Assembly: GCA_002313325.1 (NCBI GenBank)
Contig: DCBE01000035.1
Coordinates: forward strand, 1-9,389
Source of the DNA: Flavobacteriaceae bacterium UBA1115
GTDB taxonomy: Bacteria > Bacteroidota > Bacteroidia > Flavobacteriales > Flavobacteriaceae
DNA: 9,389 nucleotides
Direction: 5' to 3'
Every line of letters begins with the position of its first letter. The first letter of the stretch is position 1. Under the pieces are notes generated by a model, which worked only from the letters and a program-made list of their open reading frames with translations, made no database searches and had not been told where the DNA came from. Positions 1 through 5,967 of this stretch are shown here, one piece after another. Both the position numbers and the translations under genes were made by a program.

Positions 1-1031
1 ATGGCGATTTCGCGGGGCTTCGTGCGTCGCTTCGTGGTATCGATTTGATTTTAGAGGCGGGTATGAATGTGCGTGTTTGTATGTTTCCAGAAGGAGAAGA
101 TCCAGACAGCTTTGCTCGTGAAAACAGCTTTGAAGAGGTGCGTGATTTTCTAACCAACAACGCCAAGGATTTTATTCAGTTTAAGGCTGCATTACTTGTT
201 GATGAGGCTGCGCAAGACCCGCTTAAAAAGGCTGAAACCACACGTGATATGGTACAAAGTATTGCGAAAATTCCAGATCGAATCAAACAAGAGGTATATG
301 TTAAATCATGTGCTTCCTTGATGGAAATTAGCGAGGAGGTTTTGTTTGCAACCTTGGCGCAAATATCTCAAAAAAAGGCATCTAAACTGGTAAGGCATGC
401 CCCTAGTCAGCCCATGTCTGTGGTTCCGCAAGAGCAAAAAATTGCTACCGTTAGTACCCGCTTTGAACTGGAGAAAGACATCATCAAAATCTTATTGCTA
501 CACGGTCATGAAGAAGTTGAATTTGAAGAACCGATTTTAAAAACCGATGAAAAATCTGGCGAACTTTCCCTGGTCACCTCAAAAATTACAGCGCGTGTTT
601 TTGAAAAAATATATTTGGATTTGCAGCAAGACGAAATTGCCTTTTCTACCGCTGTGTTTAAAGGATTGTATTCTAAAGTACTGGTTGCTTTAAACGAAAA
701 AGGGGTAATTCAAATGGATACTTTTGTGGCTAATTTGGATCCAAATCTGGCGTTAGAAGTTTCAGACTTATTGCTTGAAGATGAACTGCATATCCTTCAC
801 GATTGGGAGCGAAAAAACATCTACATAAAAAATAAAAAAGCCAACTTGGCCAGATGGATTCACGAAGTAATTTTGCGATTTAGATGTCAGCTTATTGATG
901 AAAAGGTTACTGCATTACAAACCAATAGTGCCGATGATATTGACAGTCATCACGTGGAACTTTTAGAGGAAATCGTGCAGTATCACAAACTCAGAGCGGT
1001 ATTAAGCAGTCGTTTAAATCGAGTGGTTTAG
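1..1031 (+). CDS. dnaG: DNA primase DnaG, C-terminal part (5' end outside window)
   Basis: DnaG makes the RNA primers for DNA replication and works with the replicative helicase at the fork. The reading frame is open from the first base. The first two bases (AT) fit the end of a GAT Asp codon, followed by Gly-Asp-Phe-Ala-Gly, which is the DGD..G metal-binding part of the TOPRIM domain. Next come the segments LRGIDLILEAGMNVRV and FPEGEDPDSFAR, typical of the end of the TOPRIM fold in DnaG. The remaining 270 or so residues match in character the helicase-interaction region of flavobacterial primases (helical and charged, with DFIQFKAALL, IPDRIKQEVYVK and LEKDIIKILLLHG). About 343 residues are in the window, roughly half of a usual DnaG, so the zinc-binding and catalytic N-terminal part lies upstream. 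The TAG stop at 1029-1031 overlaps the stop of the convergent response regulator gene. The TTG at 45 and the ATG at 63 are internal codons and not starts. Confidence 0.96.
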   Translation, partial: GDFAGLRASLRGIDLILEAGMNVRVCMFPEGEDPDSFARENSFEEVRDFLTNNAKDFIQFKAALLVDEAAQDPLKKAETTRDMVQSIAKIPDRIKQEVYVKSCASLMEISEEVLFATLAQISQKKASKLVRHAPSQPMSVVPQEQKIATVSTRFELEKDIIKILLLHGHEEVEFEEPILKTDEKSGELSLVTSKITARVFEKIYLDLQQDEIAFSTAVFKGLYSKVLVALNEKGVIQMDTFVANLDPNLALEVSDLLLEDELHILHDWERKNIYIKNKKANLARWIHEVILRFRCQLIDEKVTALQTNSADDIDSHHVELLEEIVQYHKLRAVLSSRLNRVV

Positions 1032-1663
1032 TACATGTCTAAATCTATATGCTGAAGCTTATTTAGCATCTCAACAAGATTTTTGACTTTAAGTTTTTTC
1101 ATCAGCCTTGAGCGATAAGTACTTACTGTTTTGTCGCTGATACTGAATGATATAGCAATTTCTTTATTACGCTTTCCATTAACTAAAAGACGTAGCACTT
1201 GAATTTCTCGTTCAGATAACTGGTTGATCAACGCACGTGGATTGGCGCCTGTTTCATTAAAGGCCATGTGTTCAGCCAGCTCGTTGGTGATATAAACACC
1301 TCCAGTACTTATCTTCAAGATAGCGTCTTTGATTTTATTCAAAGGATTGTCCTTGCACAAAAACCCCGATGCGCCATATTTGAGCGCACTCATGGCATAA
1401 ATCTCTTCGCTTAGCGCAGTAAATACCAAGAAGCTTACTTTCGTGTACTGATCTTTAAGTCTGCGCAGTGTGCGGATTTCCTCAAACCCAGGAAGTTCAA
1501 TTTCTAGGACAACGATATCTACTTTCTTCGATTGTAGATAATCAACCAAATCACGGTAATAAAGTCCTTTTCCTACAATACGGATTTCGTTCGAATTGCG
1601 AAATACGGCTTTTAGGCCTTTGTGAACGATTGGGTGTGCATCAGCTACATATACGCGAATCAT
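1028..1663 (-). CDS. LuxR/NarL-family response regulator with degenerate receiver domain
   Basis: A 211-residue transcription regulator with a receiver domain (about residues 1-120) and a C-terminal LuxR-type helix-turn-helix (about 147-207: LSEREIQVLRLL, then NKEIAISFSISDKTVSTYRSRLMKKL). The layout and length are those of NarL/FixJ regulators. The receiver is atypical. The usual acidic pair before HP is Asp8-Ala9 instead of two acids, and the phosphoacceptor position reads VVLEIELPG with Glu54 (codon GAA, complement of 1502-1504) where Asp is expected. The switch residues Thr82 and Lys104 are kept. I infer that it is not phosphorylated in the standard way and may act as a constitutively active or otherwise controlled regulator. 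No histidine kinase gene is nearby. It lies 85 nt downstream of nadE on the same strand and converges on dnaG with overlapping stops. A weak TAATTTTA box lies at 1688-1681, 17 nt upstream of the ATG. Its target genes cannot be read from the sequence. Confidence 0.92.
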   Translation of the reverse strand: MIRVYVADAHPIVHKGLKAVFRNSNEIRIVGKGLYYRDLVDYLQSKKVDIVVLEIELPGFEEIRTLRRLKDQYTKVSFLVFTALSEEIYAMSALKYGASGFLCKDNPLNKIKDAILKISTGGVYITNELAEHMAFNETGANPRALINQLSEREIQVLRLLVNGKRNKEIAISFSISDKTVSTYRSRLMKKLKVKNLVEMLNKLQHIDLDMY

Positions 1664-1748
1664 GAATTATTAGTTAAACATAAAATTAGTAAAAAATCAA
1701 CTTTGATAGATATAAAAATAAATTTTGCGAAAAACGGTTGTTATATAG

Positions 1749-2537
1749 CTATAGTAGATGCTCAGGAATAGTGCAAACTGGTATGGGTTGCATTTTGTGT
1801 TTGTTGGCGTTGTGATGTAACAAAAAAACCTCTAAAACACGTGCGTTTTCTCCTACAAAATCTGCTGGAGATTTTCCTGCTGCATGCTGCGTCATCGCCC
1901 ACTCCAATTGTTCATAGGTGGCGTCCAATTGCTGTTCGTCATTTCTGCCATCATCCCAAAGACCATCTGTTGGAGGCGCACTTAAAATCTTTTCGTTTAC
2001 ACCCAAAGTACTTGCCAATGCGCGTACTTGTGTTTTTGAAAGGTCAGCTATTGGGCTTAAATCAACACCGCCATCTCCGTATTTGGTATAAAAACCCACA
2101 CCAAAATCCTCAACCTTATTTCCTGTGCCCGCAACCAAATAGCGTTTACATGCAGCATAATAATAGAGTGTTACCATGCGTAGTCTAGCTCGTGTATTGG
2201 TTAGTGACAATAAGTCTTCATTTTTTTGTTCATCAGCCTCTACGGCTTTGGATAAAGCATCAAAAACAGGATATAATAAGACCACTTTTTCCGCTACATT
2301 GGCGTGCTGCTTGCGCAACCAATTGATGTGGTCCTGCGCACGGTCAAGCTGATTTTGTTGTTGTTTTATGGGCATTTCCAAGCATAATGTTGGGAGTCCT
2401 GTTTTAGCACACAAAGTTGATGTTAGGGCAGAATCAATTCCGCCAGAAACACCCACAACAAATCCCTTCATCTTGTTGTCTTGTGCATAGCTTTTAAGCC
2501 AATTTACAATGTGATTAATTACTTCTTTGTTTTTCAT
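1749..2537 (-). CDS. nadE: NH3-dependent NAD+ synthetase
   Basis: NadE catalyses the last step of NAD biosynthesis in the cytoplasm: ATP-dependent amidation of deamido-NAD+. Visible motifs are the ATP-pyrophosphatase P-loop SGGIDSA (residues 31-37), GTGNKVED (137-144), KYGDGGVDLSPIADLSKTQ (152-170), PPTDGLW (188-194) and the C-terminal HKM..P segment (247-251). The 262-residue protein has only the synthetase domain and no N-terminal glutaminase domain, so it should use free ammonia or an outside glutaminase. I chose the ATG at 2537 (MKNKEVINH) because the protein then begins just before the conserved fold. The ATG at 2606 would add 23 residues without family character and run into gldB. The gene diverges from gldB with about 24 nt between starts. 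I found no TAnnTTTG box on this strand just upstream, so its promoter must be weak in sequence or lie inside gldB. The response regulator follows 85 nt downstream. Confidence 0.95.
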   Translation of the reverse strand: MKNKEVINHIVNWLKSYAQDNKMKGFVVGVSGGIDSALTSTLCAKTGLPTLCLEMPIKQQQNQLDRAQDHINWLRKQHANVAEKVVLLYPVFDALSKAVEADEQKNEDLLSLTNTRARLRMVTLYYYAACKRYLVAGTGNKVEDFGVGFYTKYGDGGVDLSPIADLSKTQVRALASTLGVNEKILSAPPTDGLWDDGRNDEQQLDATYEQLEWAMTQHAAGKSPADFVGENARVLEVFLLHHNANKHKMQPIPVCTIPEHLL

Positions 2538-2561
2538 AGCATTTGTATCTTTATGCTCATT

Positions 2562-3548
2562 ATGTATAAGGATAACTATCGTAAAATTAAAATATTTTTT
2601 CTGCAATTGAAAGGGTTGTTGGTTGTAATTTTTTTTTTAATGGTTTCTTGTAACACATCAACCCACCCAAAGCCTGTCGATCTTGAAGAAATTCCCCTAG
2701 ACTACGTTTCATTTGAAACGCTTTTTTTCGGAGATTTGGATGTTCCCTTAAAAGATATCAAGGCCCAATTCCCGTTTTTTTTCCCAATTCAAACACCTGA
2801 TGCGGTATGGCTCGAAAAGCGCAGCGATTCGTTGCAGCAACTGCTGTTTGACGCAACCAAAACAATTCCAAAAAACAATTTGAAGTATCGTGTTAAGCGA
2901 GTACTTCAGTATGCCAACTACTATTTTTCAGATGAAAATCTGCCCCAAACGGCTATTTCCTTGCTAACAGATGTTGACTATTCGCTTAGAGCTGTGCATG
3001 CAGACAAGCTGTTGTTGATTTCGATTGACACCTATTTAGGCGTAGATCACCCTTTGTATGATGGTATTCCAACGTACATCAAAAACAAACTGACACTAGA
3101 CCATTTAGAGGCTGAAATCGTCGATGCACTTGCACCAAGATTTGTTCCAGGTCCAAGCGGCAGAACCTTTTTGGATCAAATGGTACATCACGGCAAGCGT
3201 CTGTTGCTTCATGATTATTTGGCACCCGCTACGGAAGACCATCAGCACATACAATACACAACAGCACAATGGGAGTGGGCAAACACACACCAAGCTGAAG
3301 TTTGGCGCTATTTTATCGATAACGAACTCTTGTTTTCCACAGACGAAAATTTGTCATTTCGCTTTTTACTTTCAAGTCCATACAGCAAATTTTATTCATA
3401 TCTGGATGTAGATTCCCCCGGAAGGATAGGACAGTGGATTGGCTATCAAATGCTAAAAAAATATCAAAAACGAACCGGAGAGTCCTTGCAAGAAATACTT
3501 GCTGCTTCGCCTCAAGAAATTTTAAAAAAATCAAAATACAATCCTTAA
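2562..3548 (+). CDS. gldB: Gliding motility lipoprotein GldB
   Basis: GldB is a predicted lipoprotein required for gliding in Flavobacterium johnsoniae. Relatives also occur in Bacteroidota that do not glide, and its biochemical role is not settled. From the ATG at 2562 the protein has 328 residues, the usual size. It starts with a basic stretch (MYKDNYRKIK), a hydrophobic segment (about 11-28) and a lipobox-like LMVSC with Cys30 as the likely lipidated residue. No acidic residues follow the cysteine closely, so there is no obvious surface-export signal and a periplasm-facing location is plausible. The mature part has family-like segments: FETLFFGDLDVPLKDIKAQF, PFFFPIQTPDAVW, and YLGVDHPLYDGIPTY. 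An ATG at 2553 would add three residues. The upstream ATG at 2481 would overlap nadE by 57 nt and bury the signal peptide, so it is unlikely. A TATCTTTA box at 2546-2553 with TTTG at 2526-2529 is a weak promoter candidate. A T10 run (2629-2638) lies in the signal peptide. gldC follows after 1 nt. Confidence 0.93.
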   Translation: MYKDNYRKIKIFFLQLKGLLVVIFFLMVSCNTSTHPKPVDLEEIPLDYVSFETLFFGDLDVPLKDIKAQFPFFFPIQTPDAVWLEKRSDSLQQLLFDATKTIPKNNLKYRVKRVLQYANYYFSDENLPQTAISLLTDVDYSLRAVHADKLLLISIDTYLGVDHPLYDGIPTYIKNKLTLDHLEAEIVDALAPRFVPGPSGRTFLDQMVHHGKRLLLHDYLAPATEDHQHIQYTTAQWEWANTHQAEVWRYFIDNELLFSTDENLSFRFLLSSPYSKFYSYLDVDSPGRIGQWIGYQMLKKYQKRTGESLQEILAASPQEILKKSKYNP

Positions 3549-3549
3549 G

Positions 3550-3894
3550 ATGAAACGAAAAACACAAATTACCTTGACGGTTACCTTAGACGAAAACAAC
3601 ACACCCGAAGCCATGGAGTGGTCTGCGCCAGATGGCGGAGTGAAAGCAAAGTCTATGGAAGCCTTTTTCCTAAGCACATGGGATAAGGATACCCAGGAAA
3701 GCGCACGAATTGATTTGTGGTCAAAAGAAATGCCAGTGGATCAAATGCAAGTTTTTGTTCATCAAACATTGGTTGGAATTCACGCGTCATACCTCAAAGC
3801 AACTGATGATGTACAGATAGGAGAGGCCATGCAGCAGTTCTGTGATTTTTTCGCAAGTGAGCGAAACCTTAAGGATGTTAAAAAGGGAGATTAA
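3550..3894 (+). CDS. gldC: Gliding motility protein GldC
   Basis: A 114-residue protein of the GldC family. GldC contributes to, but is not strictly required for, gliding in Flavobacterium johnsoniae, and it is normally encoded directly after gldB. The sequence shows the family's character: LDENNTPEAMEW near the N-terminus, LSTWDKDTQESARIDLWSKEMPVDQM in the middle (about 41-66), HQTL (71-74), and FCDFFASE near the C-terminus. There is no signal peptide or membrane segment, so it is probably cytoplasmic. The ATG lies 1 nt after the gldB stop, so the two genes are certainly cotranscribed and probably translationally coupled. The TAA stop (3892-3894) overlaps the stop of the convergent gene engB. 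The molecular function is unknown. Confidence 0.94.
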   Translation: MKRKTQITLTVTLDENNTPEAMEWSAPDGGVKAKSMEAFFLSTWDKDTQESARIDLWSKEMPVDQMQVFVHQTLVGIHASYLKATDDVQIGEAMQQFCDFFASERNLKDVKKGD

Positions 3895-4481
3895 AGCAGC
3901 GATTCCAAATACGCCAACACTTCTTCTTTGCCTTTGATTGCAGTAGTGGAAGTGATAAAATGCTGAGGTGTTTCTGCCCAAATTCCTTCCAGCATGACGT
4001 TTAAATAGGCGCTAACCGTTGGGTCAATGTTACTTTCAGACAATTTATCGGCTTTTGTGAAAATGATGGAAAAAGGAATTTGTCGGGCTCCCATCCATTC
4101 CATAAACTCCAAATCTATGGCTTGCGGCTCGTGCCGGATGTCAATCAACACAAAAGCATTTATGAGTTGCTTGCGCTCCAAGAAATAAGAAGTGATATAG
4201 CTTTGAAATTCTTTTTTGGTTTTTTTGGAAACATGGGCATAGCCGTATCCGGGTAAATCAACAAGATGCCAATTTTTATTGATCAAAAAGTGATTGATGA
4301 GTTGGGTTTTTCCGGGCTTTCCAGATGTTTTGGCAAGCTGCTTGCGACCAGTTAGCATGTTGATTAAAGACGATTTACCAACGTTTGACCTACCTATAAA
4401 AGCAAATTCGGGTAATGACGACTTTGGGCAATCGGATACCTTAGCGTTACTGATCACAAAAGACGCGCTTTTGACACGCAT
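3891..4481 (-). CDS. engB: Ribosome biogenesis GTP-binding protein EngB/YsxC/YihA
   Basis: EngB is a small GTPase needed for assembly of the large ribosomal subunit in many bacteria. All G motifs are visible in the 196-residue protein: G1 GRSNVGKSS (30-38), the G2 threonine in KPGKTQ (Thr59), G3 DLPGYG (75-80), G4 TKAD (142-145) and G5 in ITSTTAIKG (about 176-184). Length and motif spacing are normal for the family. The start MRVKSASFVISNAKVSDCP fits the family N-terminus. It is the second gene of a minus-strand pair, starting 2 nt after the stop of the alpha/beta hydrolase, with no separate promoter visible. It converges on gldC with stop codons overlapping inside TTAA (3891-3894). Confidence 0.96.
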   Translation of the reverse strand: MRVKSASFVISNAKVSDCPKSSLPEFAFIGRSNVGKSSLINMLTGRKQLAKTSGKPGKTQLINHFLINKNWHLVDLPGYGYAHVSKKTKKEFQSYITSYFLERKQLINAFVLIDIRHEPQAIDLEFMEWMGARQIPFSIIFTKADKLSESNIDPTVSAYLNVMLEGIWAETPQHFITSTTAIKGKEEVLAYLESLL

Positions 4482-4483
4482 GA

Positions 4484-5248
4484 TTACAAATTATTTTCGT
4501 TTAGCCAGCCTGAAAGAATATTGTTAAACGTATCTGGATGCTCCATCATGGGTGCATGTCCACATTTGTCAATCCAATATAAAGTAGAATCGGGAAGAAG
4601 CCTGTGGAACTCTTCTCCAACGCTTGGTGGGGTAACAGCATCTTGTTTGCCCCAAATAATACCTGTAGGCACTTTGATGTTTGGTAAATCTTTGGCCATA
4701 TTGTGGCGAATAGCACTTTTGGCAATGGTTAAGATTTTGATAAGTTTTTTTCTGTCATTAACGGTCTCAAACACATCATCCACAACTTTTTTGGAAGCAA
4801 TGATTGGATCGTAAAAAACATCTTGTGTTTTCTTCTTTATGTATTCGTAATCTTCACGTTTCGGATAGCTTTCTCCCATGGCGTTTTCATACAGCCCAGA
4901 GCTCCCCGTAATAACCAGTCCTTTGACTTTTTCTGGAAAGAGGTTGGTGTGTAATAGACCGATGTGACCACCCAGCGAATTCCCAATTAAAATTACTTTT
5001 TCTTCACCCAAGTGCGTGATAAAATCACGAAGATATATTGCAAATTGCTTCACGTTGGTCTTTAACAACGGCAAATCATATAATGGCAGTTCAGGGATAA
5101 GAACTTTGTAACCAGCAGTTGAGAACTGCGCCGCAACTCCGCCAAAATTGCTCAAGCCTCCCATTAAACCATGAAGAATAACAAGCGGAGCTCCCTCGCC
5201 TTTTTCGTAGTAGGAGTAGCGCCCAGATACTTTTAGAGAATTGTGCAT
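4484..5248 (-). CDS. Alpha/beta-fold hydrolase
   Basis: A 254-residue alpha/beta hydrolase. The oxyanion-hole region is HGLMGG (26-31) and the nucleophile elbow is GNSLGG, with Ser91 as nucleophile. The acid is probably Asp203 in WGKQDAVTP, and the catalytic histidine is His231 in CGHAPMMEHP. The whole catalytic triad is present, so the enzyme should be active. It has no signal peptide, so it is probably cytoplasmic. The substrate cannot be told from the sequence: this fold includes esterases, C-C hydrolases such as MhpC, and BioH-like enzymes, and nothing here decides between them. The ATG at 5248 lies about 10 nt downstream of the start expected from a good Bacteroidota-type promoter (5293-5265). 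engB follows after 2 nt, so the two are very likely one operon. Confidence 0.93.
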   Translation of the reverse strand: MHNSLKVSGRYSYYEKGEGAPLVILHGLMGGLSNFGGVAAQFSTAGYKVLIPELPLYDLPLLKTNVKQFAIYLRDFITHLGEEKVILIGNSLGGHIGLLHTNLFPEKVKGLVITGSSGLYENAMGESYPKREDYEYIKKKTQDVFYDPIIASKKVVDDVFETVNDRKKLIKILTIAKSAIRHNMAKDLPNIKVPTGIIWGKQDAVTPPSVGEEFHRLLPDSTLYWIDKCGHAPMMEHPDTFNNILSGWLNENNL

Positions 5249-5264
5249 ATTGTCAAATCAGAGA

Positions 5265-5293
5265 CAAATATAGGTAAATAAACCCCAAGCAAA
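5265..5293 (-). promoter_or_regulatory. Bacteroidota-type promoter for hydrolase-engB
   Basis: Read on the minus strand, TTTG (5293-5290) is followed by 17 nt and then TATATTTG (5272-5265), which fits the TTG/TTTG plus TAnnTTTG pattern of Bacteroidota housekeeping promoters. Transcription would start near 5259, leaving a leader of about 10 nt before the ATG at 5248. Position, strand and both boxes agree, but no transcription start has been measured here. Confidence 0.6.
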
Positions 5294-5361
5294 TTACATT
5301 AAGAAAGCTGTTTGTAAAATTGAAAGTTGTTTAATTTTTGCGGTTTTAGCATAAACAATCA

Positions 5362-5403
5362 CTTATAAAAAGTTGATTTTAAGACAACTATACGCTCTAT
5401 AAG
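5362..5403. repeat. Imperfect inverted repeat between the divergent operons
   Basis: Two nested inverted pairs are present: CTTATA (5362-5367) with TATAAG (5398-5403), and AGTTG (5371-5375) with CAACT (5385-5389), around a 9-nt loop. The spacers between the outer and inner arms are unequal (3 and 8 nt). It is not followed by a T-run and lies between divergent promoters, so it is not a terminator. It may be a protein-binding site or chance in AT-rich DNA. Confidence 0.3.
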
Positions 5404-5405
5404 TC

Positions 5406-5456
5406 AATGTGGAAGAAATTATTAACAAAGTGGTATAATGTGGTATAATGTGGGAA
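5406..5456 (+). promoter_or_regulatory. Probable MraZ operator (GTGG boxes)
   Basis: Three boxes at exact 10-nt spacing read AAAGTGG (5427-5433), AATGTGG (5437-5443) and AATGTGG (5447-5453), with TAT between them. A fourth AATGTGG (5406-5412) lies 21 nt upstream of the first. MraZ proteins are known to bind short direct repeats with a GTGG/TGGG core and about 10-bp period next to their own gene. Here the array lies just upstream of the mraZ TAATTTTG box, so bound MraZ would cover the -33 region and probably repress the dcw operon. The regulatory role is inferred from position and repeat form. Confidence 0.7.
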
Positions 5457-5464
5457 ATTATATG

Positions 5465-5472
5465 TAATTTTG
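5465..5472 (+). promoter_or_regulatory. Candidate -7 box of the mraZ/dcw promoter
   Basis: TAATTTTG matches the Bacteroidota -7 consensus TAnnTTTG fully. It lies 30 nt upstream of the mraZ TTG start and 11 nt after the last GTGG box. No proper TTG stands at the expected -33 distance; the GTGG boxes occupy that place, so the promoter may be weak without an activator or simply be controlled by MraZ. Transcription would start near 5479, giving a leader of about 24 nt. Confidence 0.5.
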
Positions 5473-5502
5473 ATTCATACCTAAGGGTAAAAACCATAAG
5501 CC

Positions 5503-5967
5503 TTGTCGCATTTAATTGGAACATATCAGTGTAAAGCAGACCCCAAGGGGCGGGTTAAAATCCCCATAGCCCTTTCCAAGCAGTTGGCTGCGGCCCGTCA
5601 GGAGGCTTTTGTTGTCAAGCGTGCTGTCTTTCAGCCATGCCTAGAGCTGTATTCTCTACAAGAATGGAATGCATTGATGTCCAAGGTGAACAAGCTCAAC
5701 AGGTTTAAGAAAAAAAATAACGATTTCATACGGCGCTTCACGGCTGGGGTTAAGGTTGTTGAACTCGATGCCATAGACAGACTGCTTATTCCCCGTGATT
5801 TAGCACTATTTGCCGGTATTGAGAAAGCTGTAGTGCTTTCTGCGGCAGTAAATATCATAGAAATATGGGATAAAGAGCGCTATGAAAAAGCAATTGACGA
5901 AGCAGCTGTTGATTTTGCTGTCTTGGCAGAAGACGTAATGGGAGACGATGGAGACGATGTATCATAG
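5503..5967 (+). CDS. mraZ: Transcriptional regulator MraZ
   Basis: MraZ is a DNA-binding protein of the AbrB-like fold that controls its own dcw operon, and it stands first in the cluster as usual. The 154-residue protein has the expected two repeats, each with the DxxxR motif: GTYQCKADPKGRVKIP (Asp13-Arg17) and ELDAIDRLLIP (Asp89-Arg93). The second motif has Asp92 where Gly is common, but keeps D and R. The start codon is TTG. An in-frame TAA at 5497-5499, two codons upstream, leaves no room for an earlier start, and the next residues (SHLIGTYQCK) match the family N-terminus, so the TTG start is well supported. No clear Shine-Dalgarno sequence precedes it. The end overlaps rsmH by 20 nt. The acidic C-terminus (GDDGDDVS) comes from a 9-nt duplication. 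GTGG boxes directly upstream suggest autoregulation. Confidence 0.95.
   Translation: MSHLIGTYQCKADPKGRVKIPIALSKQLAAARQEAFVVKRAVFQPCLELYSLQEWNALMSKVNKLNRFKKKNNDFIRRFTAGVKVVELDAIDRLLIPRDLALFAGIEKAVVLSAAVNIIEIWDKERYEKAIDEAAVDFAVLAEDVMGDDGDDVS

Noticed and set aside
1028..1663. The response regulator as a decaying pseudogene.
   Set aside because: The frame is intact at full family length, the HTH is complete, and only active-site acids are changed, which points to altered control and not to decay.
1468..1665. An open frame on the plus strand inside the response regulator gene.
   Set aside because: It is antisense to a well-supported gene, with no family features and no start signals; similar shadows inside nadE, gldB, the hydrolase, rsmH and ftsI were dismissed for the same reason.
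1744..1753. Palindrome TATAGCTATA at the end of nadE as a terminator.
   Set aside because: The stem is a weak 5-bp AT-rich one with no loop and no following T-run on either strand.
2481..2561. A longer gldB reading frame starting at the ATG at 2481.
   Set aside because: It would overlap the nadE coding region and put about 27 residues before the basic signal-peptide start; a lipoprotein signal beginning at 2553 or 2562 is far more plausible.
2538..2606. A longer nadE starting at the minus-strand ATG at 2606.
   Set aside because: The extra 23 residues have no family character and are encoded antisense to the gldB signal peptide.
5422..5449. TTAACA (5422-5427), 16 nt, TATAAT (5444-5449): looks like an E. 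coli sigma-70 promoter upstream of mraZ.
   Set aside because: The TATAAT copies arise from the repeated operator spacer (TGGTATAATG twice), and Bacteroidota primary sigma factors use TTTG/TAnnTTTG. The TAATTTTG box downstream is the better candidate.
5431..5453. The TGGTATAATG tandem copies as a simple microsatellite or start of a CRISPR-like array.
   Set aside because: The unit is only 10 nt with two to three copies, and its place before mraZ with GTGG cores is explained by a MraZ operator.
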